From positions 1 to 39,833 of the forward strand of contig JBNJCW010000009.1 of the NCBI GenBank assembly GCA_051744345.1: a DNA stretch of 39,833 bases, given 5' to 3'. The notes beneath the pieces were generated by a model that worked only from the letters and a program-made list of their open reading frames with translations, was not told the origin of the DNA and searched no databases. This document shows positions 24,314 through 32,680 of this stretch, piece after piece; within the stretch, counting starts at the first letter, position 1, and each line of letters opens with the position of its first letter. Source of the stretch: Halolacustris sp051744345 (GTDB lineage Bacteria; Actinomycetota; Humimicrobiia; Humimicrobiales; Humimicrobiaceae). A program made the position numbers and the translations under genes.

Positions 24314-25602
24314 TATTCATCCTCCTCTACTCTCAGTGCAATATCTTTACGGTACTGCATACCGCTGAAATTTATCTTATCCATGGCCGCATAAACCTTT
24401 TCCCTTGCAGATTTGAAACTCTCCGCCTTGCCGACCACTCCCAATACCCTGCCTCCATCGGTAACCAGCCTCCCCTGATCTTTTTTTGTGCCCGCATGGA
24501 AAATAAGGATATCATCATCTGTTTTGAAATTCTGAAGGCCTTCTATGATGTCTCCCTTTGAAGAGCTCTGGGGATAGCCCCTGGAAGCGGTTATCACACA
24601 CACACCCTTGCTCTTTTCCCAGGACATGCTTTTTCCATCCAGGGTTTGTTGGGTACAGTCTATAAGGTAGGGCATTAAATCATCTTCAAGCCTGGGAAGG
24701 ATTGCCTGTGTTTCGGGATCCCCAAACCTGCAGTTGTATTCAAGGAGATATGGTTTTTCTCCACAAACCATAAGTCCGGCATAAAGAACTCCCCGGTAAT
24801 CTATGCCTTCGGCCTTCAGTCCCCGGCAGGTAGGATAAATAATATCATCCAATATTTTCTGCTTAAGGTCCTCGGATACAAAGGGTACCGGGCTGTAGCT
24901 TCCCATGCCCCCTGTGTTCGGGCCCATATCTTTATCATAAATCCTCTTGTAATCCTGTGCCAGGTCCATGGCCAGTACTGAATTTCCGTCATAAAGGCAT
25001 AAAAGGGATACCTCGTATCCCTCAAGGAAATCTTCAATGATTATGCGTTTTGCAGAATCCCCAAATTTTTTTACTACAAAAAAATTTTCCAGGCAGGCCA
25101 GGGCTTCCTCCCGGCTGTTAGCTATGATAACCCCCTTGCCGGCAGCAAGGCCGTCAGCCTTCAGCACCCTGGGGTAATCACTTTTGCCAAGCCGATCAAT
25201 GTATTTTTTTGCTTCCGCATATTCTTTTTCTGAAAATTCTAAGCCTTCTGCAGATGGAATGCCGTACTTTTTAGACAGCCTCTTGGTAAATACCTTGCTC
25301 CCTTCCAGCCGGGCCGCATCCCTGCCGGGCCCAAAAACCTTAAGCCCCTTGAGGTTAAAATAATCGGCAATTCCCCCCACCAGTGGGGCTTCCGGGCCCA
25401 CCACGGTCAAGCCTATATCCTCGCTTTCTGCAAAATCTGTCAGTGCGGGAAAGTCCTGGCTGCCAATATCCACACACCGGGCAACATCGCACATTCCTGC
25501 ATTTCCCGGGGCAGCAAAAACCTTCTCAACCATGCTGCTTTTGGATATCTTCCAGGCCAGGCAGTGCTCCCTGCCGCCGCTTCCTATTACCAAAACCTTC
25601 AT
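24313..25602 (-). CDS. purD: Phosphoribosylamine-glycine ligase
   Basis: ATP-grasp enzyme that joins phosphoribosylamine and glycine in purine synthesis; 429 residues. It begins VLVIGSGGREHCLAWKI, contains the GPEAPLVGGIADYF stretch, ATP-grasp lysines in RVLKADGLAAGKGVI, and the metal site YNCRFGDPETQAILPRL. Complete length with no missing motif. It begins 12 bases after purA and overlaps purE by one base. Confidence 0.95.
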   Translation of the reverse strand: MKVLVIGSGGREHCLAWKISKSSMVEKVFAAPGNAGMCDVARCVDIGSQDFPALTDFAESEDIGLTVVGPEAPLVGGIADYFNLKGLKVFGPGRDAARLEGSKVFTKRLSKKYGIPSAEGLEFSEKEYAEAKKYIDRLGKSDYPRVLKADGLAAGKGVIIANSREEALACLENFFVVKKFGDSAKRIIIEDFLEGYEVSLLCLYDGNSVLAMDLAQDYKRIYDKDMGPNTGGMGSYSPVPFVSEDLKQKILDDIIYPTCRGLKAEGIDYRGVLYAGLMVCGEKPYLLEYNCRFGDPETQAILPRLEDDLMPYLIDCTQQTLDGKSMSWEKSKGVCVITASRGYPQSSSKGDIIEGLQNFKTDDDILIFHAGTKKDQGRLVTDGGRVLGVVGKAESFKSAREKVYAAMDKINFSGMQYRKDIALRVEEDE

Positions 25603-25614
25603 GCCCTCTCCTAT

Positions 25615-26937
25615 CTAAATTATTGCTGTAAAGCCAAGGTCGAATGCCTGGCTTTTAAAATTGTCATCCCTTATTATAATCTGGCTTCTTTCCGCACCGA
25701 CGCTTACCATGGATACCGGAACCTTTACCAGTTCTTCTATGCGGGATATATACCTTTTTGCTGTCTCCGGAAGCTCATTAAAATCCTTTATAGAGCCCAG
25801 CTCTTCCTTCCAGCAGTCAAGGGTCTCGTAAACCGGCTCACACTTATGCATTATGGTCTGGTGAGTGGGCAGATGGGTGTAAATCTTTCCTTTGTACCTG
25901 TATCCGGTACATAATTTGATTTTATCCAGGCCGGTTAACACATCCAGCTTGGTCAGGGCAATGCTGTCCAGCTGGTTGAGCATAGCAGAATAACCTAGGA
26001 CCACCGTATCCAGCCAGCCGCACCTTCTGGGCCTTCCGGTAGTGGTCCCGTATTCATGGCCCTTCTCTCTTAAAAAATCGCCAACCCTGCTTACGTTTTC
26101 GGTGGGAAACGGTCCGGAACCAACCCTGGTGGTATAAGCCTTGGCCACCCCCAGAACCTCGTCTATCCTTCCCGGCCCGACCCCTGCACCTGCATAAGCC
26201 CCGCCGGCAACGGTTGAAGAAGAAGTAACGAAGGGATAGGTGCCGTAATCAATATCCAGCATGGTCCCTTGCGCTCCCTCAAAGAGCACCTTCCGGTTGT
26301 CATCCAAGGCCTGATTTATAAGCAGCGAGGTATCGGTTATATATTTGCCTATTTTATCCGCATATCCGCAGTAATCCCGGTAAACCTTTTCAAGATCAAG
26401 AGGCTCCAGCTCATATACCCTGGTTAGGATGGGGTTCTTCATTTTCAATGCCTCTTCCAGCTTGGTCCTAAATATTTTGGTATCCAAAAGATCCTGGGCC
26501 CTTATGCCTACCCTTGCTGCCTTATCCGAATAAACAGGCCCAATCCCCTTATGGGTGGTGCCTATCTTTGATTTTCCCAGCCTGTTTTCAGCTGCCCTGT
26601 CAAGCATTATATGGTAAGGCATTATAAGGTGCGCGTTGCAGCTGATTCTAAGGTTTTTTGCGCTTACGCCCCTTGATTTAAGCTCTTCTATCTCCTCTAT
26701 TAAAACCAGGGGATTTATAACCACGCCACTGCCTATCACACAGGTAATATCAGGATAGAGAATGCCTGAGGGTATCAGGTGCAGTTTAAACTCTTCATCC
26801 TTTAATACCACCGTATGCCCTGCATTGTCACCTCCCTGAAACCTCACCACAAAATCCATCCTGCGGGCAAGCAGATCGGTTATCCTGCCTTTTCCTTCAT
26901 CACCCCATTGGGTACCCACTATTGCTATGCTTGGCAT
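25615..26937 (-). CDS. purA: Adenylosuccinate synthetase
   Basis: Condenses IMP and aspartate with GTP, the first committed step to AMP; 440 residues. Motifs are the N-terminal GTQWGDEGKGRITDLL P-loop, QGGDNAGHT with the catalytic His, GTTHKGIGPVYSDKA, QGTMLDIDYGTYPFVTSS and TTTGRPRRCGWLD. The usual GKGK of the P-loop reads GKGR, a conservative change. It lies 9 bases after dnaB and starts the purA-purD-purE stretch, so replication and purine genes may share a transcript. Confidence 0.95.
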   Translation of the reverse strand: MPSIAIVGTQWGDEGKGRITDLLARRMDFVVRFQGGDNAGHTVVLKDEEFKLHLIPSGILYPDITCVIGSGVVINPLVLIEEIEELKSRGVSAKNLRISCNAHLIMPYHIMLDRAAENRLGKSKIGTTHKGIGPVYSDKAARVGIRAQDLLDTKIFRTKLEEALKMKNPILTRVYELEPLDLEKVYRDYCGYADKIGKYITDTSLLINQALDDNRKVLFEGAQGTMLDIDYGTYPFVTSSSTVAGGAYAGAGVGPGRIDEVLGVAKAYTTRVGSGPFPTENVSRVGDFLREKGHEYGTTTGRPRRCGWLDTVVLGYSAMLNQLDSIALTKLDVLTGLDKIKLCTGYRYKGKIYTHLPTHQTIMHKCEPVYETLDCWKEELGSIKDFNELPETAKRYISRIEELVKVPVSMVSVGAERSQIIIRDDNFKSQAFDLGFTAII

Positions 26938-26946
26938 TTTACACTC

Positions 26947-28341
26947 CTATTTGTTTTCATTTACCTTGCTTAAATTCCTGAAAAGCGCATATTCCTTGTA
27001 AAAGTTGAGGTTAATCTTTGCAGTAGGCCCATTCCGGTGTTTGGCTATATTAAGCTCAGCTATGCCCTGATCCTTGGTGTTCTCATCATAGTATTCATCC
27101 CTGTATATAAACATAACCAGGTCTGCATCCTGCTCTATGGCTCCTGATTCCCGCAGGTCTGCCAAAATCGGCCTTTTCCTTTCCCTCTTTTCCACTTCCC
27201 TTGAAAGCTGGGACACGGCAATAACCGGTATATCCAATTCCTTGGCAATCCCTTTAAGATTCCGGGATATCTCTGTTATCTCCAGCACCCGGTTATCCCT
27301 GTAATTGAAACCTGAAGACATAAGCTGAAGGTAATCAACAATTAAAAGCTTTATCCCGTGGGTGCTTGTCAGCATCCTCGCCCTGGACCTTAAGTCCATC
27401 ACCGTAAGGAAAGCCGTATCATCAATGTAAAGGTTGCTTTCAGCCAGTTTTTCAATAGAGCGGGCAAGCTTGGGCCATTCATCATCCCTCAGGTTTCCCG
27501 ACCTTAAGCGGTGCAGATCTATCCTCGCTTCGGCACAGATAAGCCTCTGGGCAATCTGGTGCTTGGACATCTCCAAAGAAAAGATAGCTACCGGCTGTTT
27601 CTGGTCCATGGCCACATTTTTAGCCACACACAGGGCAAAAGAAGTTTTGCCCATGCCCGGCCTGGCAGCTACCACTATAAGGTCAGACTTCTGCAGCCCG
27701 GATGTCTTTTTATCAATATCAATAAAGCCGGTAGGAATGCCTATAACATCCGACTTGTTTTCATAAAGGTTTTCAACCTGCTCATAAACCTCGGAAAGAA
27801 TTTCCTTCATGGGTGCAATTCTGCTGCTGTCACTGCCCTGGTTGTAATCCTGGTATACGGAGAATATAAGCTGCTGGGCCTTGTCAATGACACTGGAGAG
27901 GTCATCAGGAACCTCATAACCCATGGTAGCAATCTCTGTAGCAGCATATATCAGCCGCCTCAATATATGGTTGTGGTTTACAATCTGCGCATAATAGGAA
28001 GCATTGGAAGCAAGGGGGATATTGCTTATCAGGGAATGTATGAAAGTCTTTCCCCCTACCTCTTCCAGCTTGCCCTTCTTTTCCAGGTGATCTGCCAGGG
28101 TTATGGGGTCAACCGGCTCACCCTTGGTATACAGGTCCAGTATCCCCTCATATATTACCTGGTTGGTTTTCCGGTAGAAAGAATTGGGTATTACAATTTC
28201 CAGGGTTTCAGCTATAGCCTCCCGGGAAACCAGCATGGCCCCCAGGAGCGACTCTTCGGCTTCTATATTATAGGGAGGTATCCTTTCCAGTTTGGAGGTA
28301 TCAATTGGTGAAAGCTGTCTACCTCTTTTGTTGTTATCCAT
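26947..28341 (-). CDS. dnaB: Replicative DNA helicase DnaB
   Basis: Hexameric 5'-3' replication-fork helicase, 464 residues. The N-terminal domain (PPYNIEAEESLLGAML) is followed by a RecA-like ATPase domain with Walker A ARPGMGKTSFAL near 225, FSLEMSKHQIAQRL, Walker B LLIVDYLQLM, SQLSREVEKRERKRP and DLRESGAIEQDADLVMFIYR. No intein interrupts the motifs. It overlaps rplI by 8 bases, the order usual in Gram-positive genomes. Confidence 0.95.
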   Translation of the reverse strand: MDNNKRGRQLSPIDTSKLERIPPYNIEAEESLLGAMLVSREAIAETLEIVIPNSFYRKTNQVIYEGILDLYTKGEPVDPITLADHLEKKGKLEEVGGKTFIHSLISNIPLASNASYYAQIVNHNHILRRLIYAATEIATMGYEVPDDLSSVIDKAQQLIFSVYQDYNQGSDSSRIAPMKEILSEVYEQVENLYENKSDVIGIPTGFIDIDKKTSGLQKSDLIVVAARPGMGKTSFALCVAKNVAMDQKQPVAIFSLEMSKHQIAQRLICAEARIDLHRLRSGNLRDDEWPKLARSIEKLAESNLYIDDTAFLTVMDLRSRARMLTSTHGIKLLIVDYLQLMSSGFNYRDNRVLEITEISRNLKGIAKELDIPVIAVSQLSREVEKRERKRPILADLRESGAIEQDADLVMFIYRDEYYDENTKDQGIAELNIAKHRNGPTAKINLNFYKEYALFRNLSKVNENK

Positions 28342-28843
28342 TATCCTGTTCTTTTTTTTCTTCTTCTTCTACTTCTTCTTCAGGGGCTTTGGGCTCCTCT
28401 TCCCCTTCCAGGTTAACCTTTACTATGCTCCTGACATCCTTGTAAAGCTTAATCTCTACATCATAGGAGCCTACTTCTTTTAAGTGTTCCTCTAAAGCAA
28501 TCTTTTTCTTATCCACATCAATATTGCGCTCTTCAGCGATCCTTTCAGCTATATCCTTATTGGTAATGGAGCCATAAAGTTTTCCTTCCTCACTGGTTTT
28601 TACCTTAAAGGTGATCTCCAAATCCTTTATCTTCTCAGCTACCTTCTTGGCCTCTTCTATGTTCTTTGCCTCAATCTTCTGCAGTGATTTCTTAACCAGT
28701 TCCATCTGCTTTAAATTCCCCTTGCTTGCCTCTACGGCAATATCATTGGGGATTAGATAATTCTTTGCATAACCATCCTTTACCTTAACCACGTCTCCGA
28801 CATCGCCCAGGTTTTCCTGGTATTTCTTAAGTATTACTTTCAA
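28334..28843 (-). CDS. rplI: Ribosomal protein bL9 with acidic C-terminal tail
   Basis: Large-subunit protein L9; it binds 23S rRNA through the N-terminal domain (MKVILKKYQENLGDVGDVVKVKDGYAKNYLIP, split by the usual signature) and a long helix joins it to the C-terminal domain. The protein is 169 residues, about 20 longer than usual. The extra part is a tail of mostly Glu with Lys and Pro from about residue 150 onward. The start has a GGAGGA-type ribosome-binding site. Gene order rplI-dnaB is conserved. Confidence 0.94.
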   Translation of the reverse strand: MKVILKKYQENLGDVGDVVKVKDGYAKNYLIPNDIAVEASKGNLKQMELVKKSLQKIEAKNIEEAKKVAEKIKDLEITFKVKTSEEGKLYGSITNKDIAERIAEERNIDVDKKKIALEEHLKEVGSYDVEIKLYKDVRSIVKVNLEGEEEPKAPEEEVEEEEKKEQDNG

Positions 28844-28869
28844 GTTTTCCTCCTAAACTAGTTTCCATT

Positions 28870-29850
28870 TCACGCCCTTTTAAGCCTTCTTAGATTGACC
28901 CATATATCCAGCAATCCCAGCACAGGTACAATAATCACAAGCCCGAAAAATAAAGCCAGGACTACAAATACAGTTATGCGCCATATAAGCTGCACATTGA
29001 ACCTGTCAAACAGCCCCCATATAACCGCTATCCCTAACACAAAATAAAGGGAACCGAACATTATTATAAGATTTGCCCCCAAAGCATAAAAGACCGTGCC
29101 CTCCATCTCAAAAAAAGTGGGGAGAAGTATAAAAATTACTCCCAGGATAATACCCCATACAAAGTACCAGGGCAAATCCCAGCTTTTAAAGGGGGGCAGT
29201 TTTTTTAGCCGTACGCCGTATCTTGGGCCGATAAAACTACTAAAGGCATAGTTTAGCAGCCCTGCAAAACTCATAAACACTGCCCACATTCCCGGCAATA
29301 TATAGGGCATAAATACAAGCACCCTTTTTGTCTGCTCTATTACCTGCGTAAACTGGGCGCTGTCCATGCCCATTATGTTTGCATACCTTGTCATCAGCGG
29401 ATCATTTTCCAGCTCACCAATATAACTGCGGTAATTGTTTATAAACTGGCCGATAAAATTTCCCTGGCTGATTGCTGAAACCAGAGCGATATAAATCAAT
29501 CCGGACCCCACAAAAATCAAAGATACATACAAAACATACCTCCCCGGAGGGGCATTTCTGCTCTCAAGCCAGCGGTAAACAAATGCTACCCCCAATATGG
29601 CTGCCAGTATTACCGCCGGTAGGATGTAATCAAAAAAAAACAAAACCAGTATCCCCAGCAAAGCACAGATAATTCCATCCCTTTTTCTTCCTGCCAGAAC
29701 CAGAAGCGTAGCCGGCAGGGGCATAAGTGCCCATCCCAGGTACCCTATGAAAGGTATTAGAAGGGCAACAACGGCAGCAAAAAATGTTAACAGGGCAAGC
29801 AGGAACAGGTTTAATCTTTTATTTGTATTGCCAAAATTATCAAAGGACAT
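28870..29850 (-). CDS. DUF2232 (YybS-like) integral membrane protein
   Basis: 326 residues with about eight hydrophobic segments and short charged loops (RKRDG near 50, RYGVRLKKLPPFKSWDLPWYF near 220). Size, topology and place between rpsR and rplI match the DUF2232/YybS family of Gram-positive bacteria. Its biochemical role is not known; relatives have a substrate-specific transporter-like membrane fold. It lies 12 bases after rpsR and 26 before rplI, so it is part of the ribosomal protein operon. Confidence 0.82.
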   Translation of the reverse strand: MSFDNFGNTNKRLNLFLLALLTFFAAVVALLIPFIGYLGWALMPLPATLLVLAGRKRDGIICALLGILVLFFFDYILPAVILAAILGVAFVYRWLESRNAPPGRYVLYVSLIFVGSGLIYIALVSAISQGNFIGQFINNYRSYIGELENDPLMTRYANIMGMDSAQFTQVIEQTKRVLVFMPYILPGMWAVFMSFAGLLNYAFSSFIGPRYGVRLKKLPPFKSWDLPWYFVWGIILGVIFILLPTFFEMEGTVFYALGANLIIMFGSLYFVLGIAVIWGLFDRFNVQLIWRITVFVVLALFFGLVIIVPVLGLLDIWVNLRRLKRA

Positions 29851-29862
29851 ATAAAGGCTTAC

Positions 29863-30132
29863 CTATCTTTTGTAGTAGGGCAGAAGCGCCAGCTCTCTTG
29901 CTCTTTTGATAGCAATAGCCACCTTTTTCTGATGTTGAACACAGTTGCCGCTGGATCTTTTGGGCCTGATCTTTCCCTTGTCAGATATAAATTTCCTTAA
30001 AAGATTTATCTTCTTGTAATCTATATCATCAATGTTTTCCTTGCAAAAGTAGCAATACCTCTTCCTCTGTCTGAGGTTAAGGGCCGACATTGCTTCTTTT
30101 CTTCTATCATTCCTTCTTTTTTTCTTTGACAA
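29863..30132 (-). CDS. rpsR: Ribosomal protein bS18, zinc-binding form
   Basis: Small-subunit protein S18, 89 residues, with a basic N-terminal tail (KKKRRNDRRKE) and the conserved RPKRSSGNC and IKRARELALLPY near the C-terminus. CYFC in the first half plus Cys and His in GNCVQHQ make up the zinc-binding (C+) form. It lies 30 bases after ssb. S18 binds 16S rRNA together with S6, which is encoded at the start of the same operon. Confidence 0.95.
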   Translation of the reverse strand: MSKKKRRNDRRKEAMSALNLRQRKRYCYFCKENIDDIDYKKINLLRKFISDKGKIRPKRSSGNCVQHQKKVAIAIKRARELALLPYYKR

Positions 30133-30162
30133 TTAAAAACACTCCTTTATTAAATTTATTTC

Positions 30163-30600
30163 TTAGAACGGTATATCTTCATCAGTAAAATCCGCCTCTT
30201 CCTCCGAACTGCTCCCCTGGAAATCACCAGCAGATTTTTCATTGCGGCTGATTTTGCAGGAGGCAAACTGCAGGCTGGGGGCAACAACATCAGCCACAAT
30301 CTCCACAACTGAGCGTTTTTCCCCATCCTTTGTTTCCCATTGCCTCTGGTTAAGCCTGCCTGTTACCAGCACCCTGTCTCCCTTGGAGAGGCTTTCCGCA
30401 CAATTCTCTGCCAGTTTAAACCATGCACTGACATTAAAGAACGAGGTATCCTCAACCCATTCACTGGACTGCTTGTTCTGATATCTGCGGTTAACCGCTA
30501 TGCCAAAGCCTACCACCGGCGTTCCATTGGGAGTGAACCTCAGTTCAGGGTCCCTGGTCAGATTTCCCAGTATTGATACATTGTTTACACCAAATGCCAT
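30163..30600 (-). CDS. ssb: Single-stranded DNA-binding protein
   Basis: OB-fold protein of 145 residues that coats single-stranded DNA. The N-terminal half has NNVSILGNLTRDPELRFTPNG and WFKLAENCAESLSKGDRVLVTGRL. The last residues DFTDEDIPF form the standard acidic tip that recruits partner proteins. Its place between rpsF and rpsR is the conserved Gram-positive arrangement. Confidence 0.95.
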   Translation of the reverse strand: MAFGVNNVSILGNLTRDPELRFTPNGTPVVGFGIAVNRRYQNKQSSEWVEDTSFFNVSAWFKLAENCAESLSKGDRVLVTGRLNQRQWETKDGEKRSVVEIVADVVAPSLQFASCKISRNEKSAGDFQGSSSEEEADFTDEDIPF

Positions 30601-30630
30601 AATTTCCCCTCTTTATGCTTAAAATTACTT

Positions 30631-30918
30631 TTATTTTTCCCGGTTGATTATAAGGTGTCTGAGCAATTTATCATTTATCTTGCTTATCCTGTCAAGTTCA
30701 TCCAAAAGCTTATCTTCTCCTGAAAAATAAACAAAACAATAGAATCCGTTTTCCTGTTTTCTTATGGGATATGCCAGTTTCTTTATGCCCCACTTATCTA
30801 TATCGGTAACCTTTGAATCCTGTTTTTCTATAAGCGAGGTTATTTTGGAAAGTTCTTCTTCTATCCCCTTTTCATCAAGGGATGGGTCAAATACCAATGC
30901 AAGTTCGTAATTTCTCAA
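30631..30918 (-). CDS. rpsF: Ribosomal protein bS6 (TTG start)
   Basis: Small-subunit protein S6, 95 residues: RNYELALVFDPSLDE at the start, then GIKKLAYPIRKQENGFYCFVYF and a C-terminal RHLIINREK. The initiation codon is TTG (30916-30918), preceded by AAGGAG with 7-8 bases of spacing; no in-frame ATG or GTG fits. It is the first gene of the rpsF-ssb-rpsR-DUF2232-rplI-dnaB run. Two hairpins lie directly before its ribosome-binding site. Confidence 0.94.
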   Translation of the reverse strand: MRNYELALVFDPSLDEKGIEEELSKITSLIEKQDSKVTDIDKWGIKKLAYPIRKQENGFYCFVYFSGEDKLLDELDRISKINDKLLRHLIINREK

Positions 30919-30938
30919 TTTTCCACTCCTTCTATGGA

Positions 30939-30977
30939 CTAATTTTTTTAATTAGGCCCTAACTTAAAAATTAGGGC
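30939..30977 (-). promoter_or_regulatory. Tandem hairpins in the rpsF leader
   Basis: Two perfect inverted repeats follow each other in the leader RNA. GCCCTAA (30977 to 30971) pairs with TTAGGGC (30962 to 30956) across an 8-base loop. CTAATT (30955 to 30950) then pairs with AATTAG (30944 to 30939) across 5 bases. The second ends 9 bases before the ribosome-binding site. They may control rpsF translation (S6:S18 autoregulation is known in other bacteria) or, less likely, terminate upstream transcription. I do not see the known S6:S18 CCG loop signature. Confidence 0.45.
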
Positions 30978-31012
30978 AGAAGAACATATTATATTCAATT
31001 GTCCTATGGGAT

Positions 31013-31040
31013 ATTATAACATTTAATACTATTAATCAAA
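31013..31040 (-). promoter_or_regulatory. Likely promoter of the rpsF operon
   Basis: On the - strand a consensus TATAAT (31018 to 31013) lies 16 bases after TTTGAT (31040 to 31035). A second TATAAT further down (30993 to 30988) could be an alternative start but has no good -35 box. The region 30919-31106 holds no gene, so this gap must contain the operon promoter. Confidence 0.5.
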
Positions 31041-31106
31041 TAAAAATTTGCTGTTGTTTTTAGTGCTTCCTGTATTTTTCAAAAATGTGGTCCGGCAATT
31101 TGTATC

Positions 31107-31985
31107 CTATTTATCTATTTTTTCCTCCGGCCTCATATACACATTCCTGCAGGGGAACGGTATTTCAATGCCTACCTGATCAAACTTATCTTTTATCCTC
31201 TTTCTTAGCTGCCTGGCAACATCCCACTGGTTGGGGGGGACCACCTTGCATATAATCTTAAATACGACCGCAGAATCCCCCAGGCTGTCCACTCCTCCCC
31301 TGCCCAGTATCTGCGGCCTTTCCAGTATACAGCCCTTTAGTTCTTCATCAGCCATCAGCTGGTCAAAAACTTCTTCCAGAACCTGTATAACCCTGTCCGT
31401 ATTTTCTTTGTAATGCACCCCCACTTCTATCAGCGCCCTGGCCCATATATGGGTCCTGTTGCCTAAAGCTGAAATCTCTCCATTGGGTATAAAATGAGCG
31501 ATACCTTCCAGGTCCCTTAATACGGTGGTCCTTAAGTTGAACCTTTCCACCACCCCTGATGTATCGCCTATGGTGACTATGTCATTTACCTGAAACCACT
31601 GTTCAAAAAGGATAAAGGTTCCGTTTATAAGGTCTTTTATAAGGCTCTGGGCGCCAAAGCCTATGACTATGCCTGCCACTCCTGCACCGGCAAGAAGAGG
31701 AGTTACATTTATTCCCAGCTGTGTTCCGATTATCAGGAGGGCTATCACCACGCCCACTACGATTACAAGGTTGGTTACCACAGAAGTAAAAGTATAGGTA
31801 CGTTTCTTAATCTCCATCTTGTCATCGCTTATCCTCTGCTCAAATACCATCCTTGCCCTCCCGGATATTACCCTTACCAGGAGAATGGTAATTACAAGCA
31901 CTGCCAGGATTATAAGTATGCTGATCCAGTTTTCCCTAAAATTTTGAACTATATTACCATCTATGACTTGGGTTTCTTCATCCAT
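31107..31985 (-). CDS. MscS-family small-conductance mechanosensitive channel
   Basis: 292 residues. A hydrophobic N-terminal helix (ILIILAVLVITILLV) and a second membrane segment lead to the pore-lining helix AGVAGIVIGFGAQSLIKDLINGTFILFEQ. The beta domain starts with FQVNDIVTIGDTSGVVERFNLRTTVLRD and contains the IPNGEI signature. Length and motifs match small MscS/YggB-type channels that open under osmotic downshock. It is the last gene of the pncA-pncB-phosphatase-mscS run, 11 bases after the phosphatase. Confidence 0.92.
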   Translation of the reverse strand: MDEETQVIDGNIVQNFRENWISILIILAVLVITILLVRVISGRARMVFEQRISDDKMEIKKRTYTFTSVVTNLVIVVGVVIALLIIGTQLGINVTPLLAGAGVAGIVIGFGAQSLIKDLINGTFILFEQWFQVNDIVTIGDTSGVVERFNLRTTVLRDLEGIAHFIPNGEISALGNRTHIWARALIEVGVHYKENTDRVIQVLEEVFDQLMADEELKGCILERPQILGRGGVDSLGDSAVVFKIICKVVPPNQWDVARQLRKRIKDKFDQVGIEIPFPCRNVYMRPEEKIDK

Positions 31986-31996
31986 AATGCACCTTT

Positions 31997-32668
31997 CTAG
32001 TCATTTTTTAACTTACTATAGACTTCAATTACCTTGTCTTCGCTGTGGTCGTAACCGCTGTTAAGATGTCCGGTAAAATTTATCTGGGAGATATAGGGAA
32101 AACCCTGGTGTACCACCACCACATTTATTGCTGCCTGTCTCTGTATAAGTGACCTCCACCTTGATGCGGGAACCCGAAGCCAGTAAACCAGGAGGGCTAC
32201 TATAACTCCCCCGTGGGTAGAGACAGCCACCTCTGCCCCGTCTTTATTCTCGCTTATTATTGCATTTATTTCCCGGGAAGTGCGTTTTATAAAATGGGTG
32301 AAATTCTCCCCGCCTGTAGGGGGGTTTTTGAAAGGATCATCGAGCCACTTCTGGTAATCTTCATTATATCTTTCATTTATCTGGCTAAACCTCAAGCCCT
32401 CCCATTTTCCAAAATCTATCTCTTTTAAATTTTTTCTGATTATTATTTCCCTGTCCCTGTTTTGGTTTATTTTTTCAGCAGTCAGGACCGTCCTTTTAAG
32501 GGGGCTTGAATATATATTAGAAAATTCTACATCCTTCAGGTATCTGGCGGTAAGCTCTGCCTGCTTTATTCCCAGCTCGGTAAGCTCTATATCCCTGTCT
32601 CCCTGGTACTTGCCTTCAAGATTCCAGATAGTCTGGCCGTGCCTGATTAAAAACAGCTTAACTCCCAA
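31997..32668 (-). CDS. Histidine phosphatase family protein (phosphoglycerate-mutase-like)
   Basis: 223-residue phosphohydrolase. The catalytic RHG is in LFLIRHGQTIWN (residues 5-16), followed by GDRDIELTELGIKQAELTARYL and IYSSPLKRTVLTAEKI. The second active-site His is in VSTHGGVIVAL. The family includes phosphoglycerate mutases, CobC/alpha-ribazole phosphatase and broad phosphatases; sequence alone does not tell which. It sits 12 bases after pncB, which hints at a nucleotide-related substrate, but that is inference. Confidence 0.87.
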   Translation of the reverse strand: MGVKLFLIRHGQTIWNLEGKYQGDRDIELTELGIKQAELTARYLKDVEFSNIYSSPLKRTVLTAEKINQNRDREIIIRKNLKEIDFGKWEGLRFSQINERYNEDYQKWLDDPFKNPPTGGENFTHFIKRTSREINAIISENKDGAEVAVSTHGGVIVALLVYWLRVPASRWRSLIQRQAAINVVVVHQGFPYISQINFTGHLNSGYDHSEDKVIEVYSKLKND

Positions 32669-32680
32669 TATTTTATCCTT

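Noticed and set aside
27511..28311. Open + strand frame of 266 codons
   Set aside because: Antisense to dnaB; no family resemblance.
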